64,000 bases of DNA, from NCBI RefSeq assembly GCF_029637485.1, contig NZ_CP069128.1, positions 2,326,001-2,390,000 of the forward strand. The letters run 5' to 3'. The stretch is from Sphingomonas sp. LHG3406-1. GTDB lineage: Bacteria; Pseudomonadota; Alphaproteobacteria; Sphingomonadales; Sphingomonadaceae. Within the stretch, counting starts at the first letter, position 1. Every line of letters begins with the position of its first letter. The notes beneath the pieces were generated by a model that was not told where the DNA came from, made no database searches, and saw nothing but the letters and a program-made list of their open reading frames with translations. This document shows positions 1 to 6,922 of this stretch, one piece after another. A program made the translations under genes and the position numbers.

Positions 1-749
1 CCGACGATGCGCTGCTGACGGCGCTGAACCAGGCCATCGCCGACGGCTTCCTGGTGATCGAGCTGCGCGCCCTGCCGGCCGACGAGCTGGCGCTCGCCAA
101 TCGGCAGATCAGCTTCCTCGAGGATTTCTTCGCCGGCATCTTCGCACGCCGGCGCACCGAGCCGCGCGATGACCTCGCGACCGCGCTGCTGCAGGCGCGG
201 GACAATGGCGAGGGCCTGTCCGAGCGCGAAATGGTGACGGTCGCCATCGGCCTGTTCGGCGCGGGATTCGAGACCACCGCCCACATGATCGGCAACGGCA
301 TGCTGACCCTCCACCGCCACCCCGACCAGTGGCGCCGGCTGGTCGCCGATCCGGCGCTTGCCGCCAGCGCCACCGAGGAGATCCTGAGGTTCGAAAGCTC
401 GCTGACCGCCACCTACCGGACCGCCTTCCACGACGTCGCGGTCGGCGGTACCACCATCCGGGCCGGTGACCGGGTGCTCGCACTCACGGCGGCCGGCAAT
501 CGCGACCCGTTGAAGTTCAGCGACCCCGACCGGTTCGACATCGGGCGGAGCGAGGCGAAGCATCTTTCCTTCGGCGGCGGAATCCATTTCTGCGTCGGCG
601 CGGAACTGGCGCGGCTGGAGGGAGAGATCGCGCTGGCGACCCTCGCCCGGCGCTTGCCCGGAATCGAAGTGGACGCGTCAGAGCCCGCGTGGCGCGGACT
701 CCTCTTCCGTGGCCTCGAACGGCTTCCGGCCCGATGGCCCGCCCCATGA
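1..749 (+). CDS. Cytochrome P450, C-terminal part (5' end outside window)
   Basis: Heme monooxygenase that hydroxylates an organic substrate using electrons from a ferredoxin or other redox partner. The reading frame is open from the left edge (codons in frame from base 3), so about 245 C-terminal residues are present and the N-terminus is missing. Visible hallmarks in order: the I-helix oxygen-activation motif (FGAGFETTAHM), the K-helix ExxR (EILR, codons 378-389), and the heme-ligand loop FGGGIHFCVG, with the axial cysteine codon at 591-593. The spacing is that of soluble bacterial class I P450s. It overlaps the ribosome-binding region of the CoA-transferase gene that follows and probably shares its transcript. 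The substrate cannot be read from the sequence; the CoA-ester enzymes downstream suggest a terpenoid, steroid or branched-chain compound (inference). Confidence 0.95.
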   Translation, partial: DDALLTALNQAIADGFLVIELRALPADELALANRQISFLEDFFAGIFARRRTEPRDDLATALLQARDNGEGLSEREMVTVAIGLFGAGFETTAHMIGNGMLTLHRHPDQWRRLVADPALAASATEEILRFESSLTATYRTAFHDVAVGGTTIRAGDRVLALTAAGNRDPLKFSDPDRFDIGRSEAKHLSFGGGIHFCVGAELARLEGEIALATLARRLPGIEVDASEPAWRGLLFRGLERLPARWPAP

Positions 750-759
750 GGGGCCGGCC

Positions 760-1908
760 GTGACGGGTCCGCTCGCCGGACTTCGGGTGCTCGAGTTCGC
801 GGGCCTCGGGCCGACCCCGTTCGCGGGCATGATGCTGGCCGACCAGGGTGCCGACGTGCTCCGGATCGAGCGGCGCGACGCGACCGGCCATCTCGCCGGC
901 GACCCGCGCCTCGACACGCTGAACCGCGGCCGGGGATCGATCTGCCTCGACCTCAAGACAGAGGAGGGGCGCGACTTCGCGGCGATGCTGTCCGAGCGGT
1001 GCGACATATTGCTCGAAGGCTATCGGCCCGGCGTGATGGAGCGGCTCGGCCTTGGACCCGACAGGCTTTGCGCCGCGAACGAGCGGCTCATCTACGCGCG
1101 CATGACCGGCTGGGGGCAGCAGGGGCCGATTGCCGGCCAGGCTGGCCACGACATCAACTATATGGCCCTGACCGGCGCGCTTCATGCCATGGGCCCGGCC
1201 GGAGCGCCGCCGGTGCCGCCGCTCAATCTGGTCGCCGACTTCGGCGGCGGCGGCATGCTGGTCGTCAACGGCATCCTGGCCGCGCTGGTGGAACGGTCGC
1301 GCAGCGGACGCGGGCAAGTGGTGGACGCCGCCATGGTCGACGGGGTTGCCCTGCTCATGGCCCAGATCGCCTCGTGGCAGGCGATGGGCTTCTGGCGCGA
1401 CGAGCGGGGCACCAACGTGCTCGACGGCTCGGCCTACTTCTATCGCTGCTACGAAACCGCGGATGGCGGCCATGTCGCCGTCGGCGCCCTCGAAAAGCCG
1501 TTCCACGATATCCTGATCGAAGGGCTCGGCCTCGATCCGGCCGAGTTTACTGACCACCTCTCGCCCGGCCGATGGGTCGAACGGAGCGAGCGGCTAGAAC
1601 GCATCTTCCGGACCCGGTCACGCGACGAATGGGTAGCGCATTTCGACGGCAAGGACGCCTGCCTGTCGCCGGTCCTGACCATCGCGGAAGCCCCGCTCCA
1701 CCCCGCCAATCGCGAACGGCAACTGATGGCTGGTCTCGGCGCCGGCTGGTCGCCGGCCGCGGCACCGCGACTGTCCCGTACCCCGGCCGCCCCCGGCACG
1801 CCGCCCCTTCCGCCCGGCGAGGGCGGGCAGGCGGCGATACAACGGTGGGGTGTGCCCGAGGCCATGGCCGGCGAGCTCGCGGACAGGGGCGTGCTCGATG
1901 CGCGCTGA
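760..1908 (+). CDS. Alpha-methylacyl-CoA racemase / CoA-transferase family III
   Basis: Member of the CaiB/BaiF (family III) fold, closest in motifs to alpha-methylacyl-CoA racemase, which epimerises 2-methylacyl-CoA so that beta-oxidation can go on. The N-terminus reads PLAGLRVLEFAGLGPTPFAG. The racemase acid/base pair appears as GHDINY (His about 130) and NLVADFGGG (Asp about 160), both typical of the racemase branch rather than formyl-CoA transferases. Length 382 aa fits the family. A longer frame begins at ATG 709 inside the P450 gene, but GTG 760 is preferred: it has GAGGGG at 748-753 six bases upstream and begins exactly where family members begin. In a row with P450, acyl-CoA synthetase and alcohol dehydrogenase, which fits breakdown of a methyl-branched acid. 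It could still be a true CoA transferase. Confidence 0.9.
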   Translation: MTGPLAGLRVLEFAGLGPTPFAGMMLADQGADVLRIERRDATGHLAGDPRLDTLNRGRGSICLDLKTEEGRDFAAMLSERCDILLEGYRPGVMERLGLGPDRLCAANERLIYARMTGWGQQGPIAGQAGHDINYMALTGALHAMGPAGAPPVPPLNLVADFGGGGMLVVNGILAALVERSRSGRGQVVDAAMVDGVALLMAQIASWQAMGFWRDERGTNVLDGSAYFYRCYETADGGHVAVGALEKPFHDILIEGLGLDPAEFTDHLSPGRWVERSERLERIFRTRSRDEWVAHFDGKDACLSPVLTIAEAPLHPANRERQLMAGLGAGWSPAAAPRLSRTPAAPGTPPLPPGEGGQAAIQRWGVPEAMAGELADRGVLDAR

Positions 1909-1929
1909 GGACGACGAAACCGGCCAATC

Positions 1930-1967
1930 CTACTGGACAGTAGAATTTGCCCTTCATACGCATGAAG
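1930..1967. promoter_or_regulatory. Two inverted repeats, candidate TetR-type operator(s)
   Basis: The only real gap inside the catabolic cluster contains two perfect inverted repeats: CTACTG-GA-CAGTAG at 1930-1943 and CTTCAT-ACGC-ATGAAG at 1952-1967. A possible -10 element (TAGAAT, 1941-1946) overlaps the first. Both lie just upstream of the alcohol dehydrogenase, whose operon includes a TetR regulator, so one or both may be its operator. This is inference from position and symmetry. Confidence 0.45.
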
Positions 1968-1986
1968 CGACGGACGGAGACGAGTG

Positions 1987-3165
1987 ATGCATAATCCCAC
2001 CGGAACGGAAATGACCTTCACTTCGACCGAGCGGGTCAGCATCGGCAGGCCCGCGGCGGAGGCGATCCGTGAGCAGGCCGAGCGGCAGGGCGCGCGGCGC
2101 GTGTTCATCCTCGCGGGGTCCACCCTGCGTCACAAGACCGACGAGGTGGGCCGGATCGAATCCGCCCTCGGCTCGCTCCACGCCGCGACCTACGACGGCA
2201 TCCGGCCGCACGCACCGCGCGCCGACGTGCTTGCAGCGGCCGATGCGGCCCGCGCCGCCGATGCGGACCTGGTCGTCACGGTCGGTGGAGGCTCGGTGAC
2301 GGACGCCGGCAAGATCGTCACGTTGCTGATCAAGAACAACGTCACCAGCACCGACGGCTTCGAACCCCTGCGGACCTATGTCACGGAGGACGGGCAGGTC
2401 ATCAATCCGGTGACGGTCGGCCCCGACATCCGCACCATCTGCGTGCCGACGACCCTTTCCGGCGGCGAATTCAATGCCCTTTCCGGCGCGACCGATGAGG
2501 TGACGGCGCACAAGCAGGGCTATGAGCATCGCGGAATGGCGCCGGTCATGGTGGTGCTCGATCCCGCGCTGACCCGCCACACGCCCGAATGGCTGTGGCT
2601 GTCGACCGGCGTCCGCTCGGTCGACCATGCGGTCGAGACGCTCGCCTCGGACAAATCGAACGACTTCGCTGATGGGCTGGCCGACAGCGCTCTTCGGCTG
2701 CTGGCGGAAGGGCTGCCGCGGGTGAAGGCGGACCCGCACGACCTGGAAGGACGGCTGAAGTGCCAGATCGGCGCCTGGCAATCGATGATCAGCATCATCG
2801 GCGGCGTCCCGATGGGGCCGAGCCACGCCATCGGCCATATCCTCGGCGGCACCTGCGACGTGCCCCATGGCTATTGCTCCTGCGTCATGGCCCCCTACGT
2901 GCAGGCATGGAACGCCGAGCATGACGACAGCCGCCATGACCGGATCAGCGCGTGCCTCGGCGCGCCGGGCGAAAAGGCGTCAGTGGCGCTCGACCGCTTC
3001 ATCCGCGGGCTCGGCATGCCGCGCACGCTTGCCGAGGTCGGGGTCGGCGAGGACCGGTTCCAGCAGGTCGCCGACTATACGTTGCTCGACATCTGGGGAC
3101 GGACGGGGCCCCGGCCGGTGACATCCGCCGCCGACATCCTCGACATCCTGCGGTCGGCAGCCTGA
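1987..3165 (+). CDS. Iron-containing (group III) alcohol dehydrogenase, maleylacetate-reductase-like
   Basis: NAD(P)-dependent oxidoreductase of the iron-type alcohol dehydrogenase/maleylacetate reductase fold, 392 aa from ATG 1987 (GGAG at 1976-1979). The nucleotide-binding signature GGGSVTDAGK lies about a quarter of the way in. The C-terminal helical domain has the family's histidines in VDHAVE, SHAIGHILGG and DVPHG. At the usual metal-ligand aspartate (GxDAxxHAxE) the sequence reads GVRSVDHAVE, with arginine in that position, so metal binding may differ from classical iron alcohol dehydrogenases and approach the maleylacetate-reductase branch. First gene after the palindromic gap, followed closely by the TetR gene. 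It probably oxidises an alcohol or reduces an aldehyde or keto intermediate of the pathway; the substrate is unknown. Confidence 0.88.
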   Translation: MHNPTGTEMTFTSTERVSIGRPAAEAIREQAERQGARRVFILAGSTLRHKTDEVGRIESALGSLHAATYDGIRPHAPRADVLAAADAARAADADLVVTVGGGSVTDAGKIVTLLIKNNVTSTDGFEPLRTYVTEDGQVINPVTVGPDIRTICVPTTLSGGEFNALSGATDEVTAHKQGYEHRGMAPVMVVLDPALTRHTPEWLWLSTGVRSVDHAVETLASDKSNDFADGLADSALRLLAEGLPRVKADPHDLEGRLKCQIGAWQSMISIIGGVPMGPSHAIGHILGGTCDVPHGYCSCVMAPYVQAWNAEHDDSRHDRISACLGAPGEKASVALDRFIRGLGMPRTLAEVGVGEDRFQQVADYTLLDIWGRTGPRPVTSAADILDILRSAA

Positions 3166-3176
3166 GGGCGAGTGCA

Positions 3177-3812
3177 ATGGCAAGGGCGCTAGCGAAGCCG
3201 AACGTGAAGGAAGGGGGCGGCCGGCAGATCAAGCCGGACGTCGTGGCCTACAAGAGGGCGCGCATCCTCGAGGAGGCCAGCGCGCTCTTCTTCGACCGCG
3301 GCTATGACATCGCCACGCTCGACATGCTGGCGGACCGGCTGCACGTCACCAAGCCGTTCCTCTACACCTACTTCCGCAACAAGAGCGACATCCTCGCCGC
3401 CGTCTGCGCGGTCGGGGTCACGGAGTCGCTCGATGCCCTGGAAGTGGTCGAACATGCGCCGGGCTCGCCCGCCGAGCATCTCCGCGCCGCGCTCGAGCAG
3501 GTGGCGCGGATCATCATCAAGCGCAGCGACTACATCATGGTCTACCAGCGCGAGATCATGAATCTCGAGCGTGGCGACGCTCAGCACATCCTCCGCCTGC
3601 GGCACGAGTTCGACATCAGGGTGGCGCGGCTGATCGAGGATTGCCAGCGGGCGGGGCAGGTGACCCTGCCGGATGCGCAGGCCATGTCGGTCTGGATGGG
3701 AGGATTGCTGGTGTGGATCCCCAATTGTTATCGGCCCGGAAGCCGCCGCTCCGCCGAGGAGATCGTCGACCAGGTGGTGCAGGCCTGCCTGCGACTGGTC
3801 GGGCTGAAGTGA
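3177..3812 (+). CDS. TetR-family transcriptional regulator
   Basis: Predicted repressor of 211 aa. The N-terminal part has the TetR helix-turn-helix (ARILEEASALFFDRGYDIAT, then HVTKPFLYTYFRNKSDIL) at about residues 25-70, followed by an all-helical ligand-binding domain ending CLRLVGLK. The open frame extends far upstream, but ATG 3177 is chosen because family homology starts just after it and the preceding stretch lies inside the dehydrogenase gene. Its stop overlaps the start of the acyl-CoA synthetase, so regulator and enzyme are co-translated. A ligand such as an acyl-CoA of the pathway is likely, and the inverted repeats at 1930-1967 are its most obvious candidate operators (inference). 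Confidence 0.92.
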   Translation: MARALAKPNVKEGGGRQIKPDVVAYKRARILEEASALFFDRGYDIATLDMLADRLHVTKPFLYTYFRNKSDILAAVCAVGVTESLDALEVVEHAPGSPAEHLRAALEQVARIIIKRSDYIMVYQREIMNLERGDAQHILRLRHEFDIRVARLIEDCQRAGQVTLPDAQAMSVWMGGLLVWIPNCYRPGSRRSAEEIVDQVVQACLRLVGLK

Positions 3813-5446
3813 GCGCGGTGCCGGCGGGCGGCCGCGACTTTCACGATCCGCGCGTCCCGAACCGCGACCAATGCGTGCTTCGCTACCTGCTCGACCGCTG
3901 GGCCCGCGAGCGGCCGGACAAGACCCACATCGTGTTCGAGGACGGAGAGGAGTGGAGCTTCGCCGAGGTCCGCGCGCGGGTGATCGCCAAGGCCGCTGGC
4001 CTGCAGAAGCTGGGGGTCCAGCGCGGCGACCGGGTGGCGGTGTGGCTCCCGAACGGCCGCGAGGCCCTGCTCGTCTTCTATGCGATCAACTATCTCGGCG
4101 CCGTCTTCGTCCCCTTCAACACCGCCTATCGCGGCAACCTCCTCGCCCATGTCGTGCGCAACTCGGACGCCAGGCTGATCGTCGCCCATCCGGACCTCGT
4201 GCCCAGGCTTGCCGAGATCGACCTTGCCGCGCTCGAGCAGATGGTGCTGACCGGGTCGGAGCAGGCCGAGGTCGCCAACCTTTCGGTCACGGGCTTCTCC
4301 GCGCTTGACGGCAGCGAGGACGACCTCGTTCCGCTGGCCGAGCCCATCCAGCCGTGGGACCTGCAGTCGATCATCTACACGTCCGGCACGACTGGGCCGT
4401 CCAAGGGCGTGCTCTCCTCCTACCTCCACATGTTCTCCAACGCCGGGCCGGAGAGCTGGCCGATGGTCGGCGAGGACGACCGCTACATGACGGTGGCGCC
4501 CATCTTCCATATCGGCGGGATGGGGCCGCCCTTCGTGATGCTCGCGCGCGGCGCGTCCGTCGCCATCGTCGAGAATTTCTCGACCGAGCGCTTCTGGGAG
4601 ACGGTCAGGCAGACGGGCTCGACGGTCGTGTTCCTGCTCGGCGTGATGGCGACCTTCCTGATCAAGCAGCCGCCCGGTCCGCACGACCGGGATCATGGCG
4701 TCCGGCTCGCCTTCATGGTGCCTTTCACCGACGATGCGCCGGCGTTCCGGGAGCGGTTCGGGATCGACATCTACACCATCTTCAACATGACCGAGATCGC
4801 CTCGTCCTGTGTGTCGGAGGCCAATCCGGTGCAGCGGGGCACGTGCGGGAAGGTTCGGGACGGCGTCGACGTCCGGCTGGTCGACGCGCATGACTGCGAG
4901 GTGCCGGTGGGCGCCATCGGCGAGATGCTGGTGCGGGCTGACCGGCCGTGGGGCCTGAACAGCGGCTACAACAACAATCCGCAAGCGACGGCCGAGGCCT
5001 GGCGCAATGGCTGGTTCCACACCGGCGATGCGTTCCGCAGGGACGAGGACGGCTATTACTACTTCGTCGACCGGGTGAAGGATGCGATCCGGCGGCGGGG
5101 CGAGAACATCTCCTCGTTCGAGGTGGAGGTCGAGGTGTGCGCCCATCCGGACGTCCGCGAAGCCGCTGCGATCGGCGTTCCCAGCGAATATTCGGAGGAT
5201 GAGGTGATGGTGGTGGTCGCGCCTATTCCGGGCAGGACCATCGACGTCGCCGCGCTCGCCGAATTCCTTGCCGGGCGGATGCCCTACTTCATGGTGCCGC
5301 GCTACTTCCGGGTGCTTGCGGAACTGCCCAAGACGCCCTCGGCCAAGGTGATGAAGGCGGAGCTTCGCGCCGAGGGCATCACCCCCGACACCTGGGACCG
5401 AGAACAAGCCGGCCTGCGGCTGCGCAAGGAACGGCTGACACCCTGA
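3809..5446 (+). CDS. AMP-binding acyl-CoA synthetase (CaiC-like)
   Basis: ATP-dependent acid-CoA ligase of the ANL superfamily, 545 aa from GTG 3809, which overlaps the TetR stop as GTGA. Motifs in order: the P-loop YTSGTTGPSKGV, the central motif around YTIFNMTE, the hinge stretch GWFHTGD...YYFVDRVKDAIRRRGENIS, and the C-terminal catalytic lysine in PKTPSAKVMK (A replaces the more common G). The overall look is closest to crotonobetaine/carnitine-CoA ligases and short/medium acyl-CoA synthetases. It would activate the acid made by the upstream P450/dehydrogenase so that the racemase and beta-oxidation can act. Last gene of the cluster. Confidence 0.92.
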   Translation: MSAVPAGGRDFHDPRVPNRDQCVLRYLLDRWARERPDKTHIVFEDGEEWSFAEVRARVIAKAAGLQKLGVQRGDRVAVWLPNGREALLVFYAINYLGAVFVPFNTAYRGNLLAHVVRNSDARLIVAHPDLVPRLAEIDLAALEQMVLTGSEQAEVANLSVTGFSALDGSEDDLVPLAEPIQPWDLQSIIYTSGTTGPSKGVLSSYLHMFSNAGPESWPMVGEDDRYMTVAPIFHIGGMGPPFVMLARGASVAIVENFSTERFWETVRQTGSTVVFLLGVMATFLIKQPPGPHDRDHGVRLAFMVPFTDDAPAFRERFGIDIYTIFNMTEIASSCVSEANPVQRGTCGKVRDGVDVRLVDAHDCEVPVGAIGEMLVRADRPWGLNSGYNNNPQATAEAWRNGWFHTGDAFRRDEDGYYYFVDRVKDAIRRRGENISSFEVEVEVCAHPDVREAAAIGVPSEYSEDEVMVVVAPIPGRTIDVAALAEFLAGRMPYFMVPRYFRVLAELPKTPSAKVMKAELRAEGITPDTWDREQAGLRLRKERLTP

Positions 5447-5655
5447 CGTTCCGGCCGCGCGGCTGCTTCACCCGAGCGCTGCCGACGATGAGGGCATGGC
5501 GGTCGGTCGCCCCTTGAGGTCGCCCGCCCGCGCAAGGTCGATGTTGACCAGCGTGCCACAGTCGTGGCAATCGCCCGGCGTATCGCATCAGTGTCGCGTC
5601 GGAATTGTCACCGGCCTGGCGGGCGCGATGCCGGATGGCGGTCTTCTGCCGTTCT
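5447..5655. other. Intergenic stretch with a possible minus-strand gene remnant
   Basis: No convincing gene. On the minus strand 5468-5587 is a start-less open stretch of 39 codons with a CxxC-like beginning (CDTPGDCHDCG) followed by TLVNIDLARAGDLKGR, which looks protein-like and could be the tail of a decayed gene. No terminator stem with a T-run was seen after the acyl-CoA synthetase. Confidence 0.25.
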
Positions 5656-5729
5656 GCGGGTGTAGCTCAATGGTAGAGCAGAAGCCTTCCAAGCTTACGA
5701 CGAGGGTTCGATTCCCTTCACCCGCTCCA
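5656..5729 (+). tRNA. tRNA-Gly (anticodon TCC)
   Basis: A 74-nt cloverleaf. The acceptor stem GCGGGTG/CACCCGC is fully paired, the D arm is GCTC-AATGGTA-GAGC, the anticodon loop CTTCCAA carries TCC, and the T arm is GAGGG-TTCGATT-CCCTT. The discriminator is T and the CCA end is encoded (5727-5729). The anticodon stem has one terminal G-A mismatch. It reads codon GGA. No duplicate of its 3' end was seen in the window, so there is no sign of integration at this tRNA. Confidence 0.97.
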
Positions 5730-5746
5730 TTCTTTCACGCTGATAG

Positions 5747-5935
5747 GCCGGTCCGCTGCGCACGAGGCTGAGCGTCTGCCGCCGCAAGGCGTCGTACTCG
5801 TCGGAGGAGGAAGCGCTGGCCGCGGCCCGCGCGGCCGGGCTCGATCTCAGGACCTACCGCTGCGACCGGTGCCGGCGCATTCACCTGACCAGCCGGACCA
5901 AGGGCAAACGGCGGCCGCGCATTTCCGTCCCGTGA
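5747..5935 (+). pseudogene. Small zinc-ribbon protein ORF lacking a canonical start
   Basis: An open frame of 62 codons between an in-frame TAG (5744-5746) and TGA (5933-5935). Its product is strongly gene-like: an SYSSEEEALAAARAAGL helix, then TYRCDRCRRIHLTSRTKGKR, a CxxC zinc-knuckle with a basic tail, plus one upstream cysteine (SVCRRK). Similar short proteins with an RCxxCxxxHLTS pattern are familiar in actinobacteria, phages and sphingomonads (from memory). There is no ATG, GTG or TTG in frame between the upstream stop and the conserved part; only CTG codons (5756, 5768) could start it. It is therefore either a 5'-truncated remnant beside the tRNA or a gene with a non-standard start. Confidence 0.5.
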
Positions 5936-5968
5936 TTTGCCATGGGGCTAAGCGGGAGCTGGCATGGA

Positions 5969-5994
5969 TGTCCGCAATGGGTGGAAAGCGGACA
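5969..5994 (+). repeat. 26-bp palindromic repeat, copy A
   Basis: TGTCCGC, a 12-base spacer (AATGGGTGGAAA), then GCGGACA. Perfect 7-bp arms. One of four copies in the window; this one lies downstream of the AT-rich gene at 6061-6795, in direct orientation with copy B. Confidence 0.85.
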
Positions 5995-6060
5995 CTAGGC
6001 CTGCCGCATTGCATCCAGTGCGGCCTGCATCATCGCCATAGATTCGTATACAAGCCGCAT

Positions 6061-6795
6061 TTATTTCTCATAGTCTTCCAAGAACGAGAGTACCTTCGAA
6101 GCTAGTTGAGGGAGTTCGTTCAAACGAGAGCGATCAACAACAATGCTGAAGGATAATTGCGATCTATCAAAATCCATCGCGCAGCTACGTGATCTGAAGC
6201 ATCGAATGCGCGCACTTGGAGTTGCGCCAACAAAACCCACCAAGTCGTCGAACTCGCAATCCGAGCCCTCTACACAGGCCGGACGATCGGGATGCTCCTT
6301 ATAGAAAGCCACATCCCCAATCCTGCGAACTTCTCCTGAACGTGCAGGTTGGCTAGCTGGCGGCGAGCCTAGAGCTTCCGTGATCGTGACGGTAAAGGTA
6401 TCATTTGAGACTAGGCTCTTTCTTACTGGAACAGGCTTCAGGTCATGTATGGTAAGAGCAAGGCCTATCTTCGTTTGTGCACGCTGCTTAAGATTATCAC
6501 GATAGTAGAAGTAGGCTGAAGGTAGGTTCAGCGAAAGTATAGGCTTGGAACCACGCTTGTGGGCTCCAAAGGGATACAGATCGACTATGTTCGGACTCAA
6601 TGATGAAGTCCGCTCTACAGCCCAAGTGCGGCGAGCCGGCTCTTCAGCGCAGGCTGATGCTGCAAGCAGAACAAATCCTGCCTTGACGGCCATCGCTTTG
6701 TGACCATTGAGACGTAGCCAGCGCTTTACTGATGCTAAACTCGAGAGCGTCGAGATGTAAGATGAAGAGAGACATCCTGCTTTAAGTCTCGGCAT
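6061..6795 (-). CDS. Hypothetical lipoprotein-like protein in an AT-rich island
   Basis: Function not recognised. The 244-aa frame from ATG 6795 has a good ribosome site (GGAG, seven bases upstream). A second start at ATG 6693 would begin MAVKAGFVLLAASAC, which looks like a short lipoprotein signal ending at a possible lipidation cysteine, and gives a 210-aa protein but has no clear ribosome site. The mature part is mixed polar sequence with conserved-looking segments such as SLNLPSAYFYYRD and a cysteine-containing region (ACVEGSDCEF, RCFRSRSCAM). Base composition is clearly poorer in G+C than all neighbours, and codon use differs, which suggests transfer. It stands alone, bracketed by two copies of the 26-bp palindrome. 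Confidence 0.7.
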   Translation of the reverse strand: MPRLKAGCLSSSYISTLSSLASVKRWLRLNGHKAMAVKAGFVLLAASACAEEPARRTWAVERTSSLSPNIVDLYPFGAHKRGSKPILSLNLPSAYFYYRDNLKQRAQTKIGLALTIHDLKPVPVRKSLVSNDTFTVTITEALGSPPASQPARSGEVRRIGDVAFYKEHPDRPACVEGSDCEFDDLVGFVGATPSARIRCFRSRSCAMDFDRSQLSFSIVVDRSRLNELPQLASKVLSFLEDYEK

Positions 6796-6876
6796 GTTTA
6801 AGCTCCGCCAAGACGAGAATCAAGCGCGAAGAAGCTTGGTCCTGCGTCCATCCGGTCAGCTTAGCCTTGATGCTAA

Positions 6877-6902
6877 TGTCCGCAATGGGTCGACTGCGGA
6901 CA
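6877..6902 (+). repeat. 26-bp palindromic repeat, copy B
   Basis: TGTCCGC, spacer AATGGGTCGACT, GCGGACA. Same orientation as copy A, 882 bases further on, between the start of the AT-rich gene and the stop of glycerol kinase. Confidence 0.85.
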
Positions 6903-6922
6903 TGTAGCGCGGCGACTTAAGT

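Noticed and set aside
709..759. ATG 709 as start of the CoA-transferase/racemase
   Set aside because: It would add 17 non-homologous residues inside the P450 gene; GTG 760 has a ribosome site and matches the family start.
5468..5587. Minus-strand 39-codon stretch as a gene
   Set aside because: No start codon at a suitable place and no ribosome site; kept only as a possible remnant.
5656..6922. Genomic island integrated at tRNA-Gly
   Set aside because: No integrase, and no second copy of the tRNA 3' end (TTCACCCGCTCCA) was found in the window.
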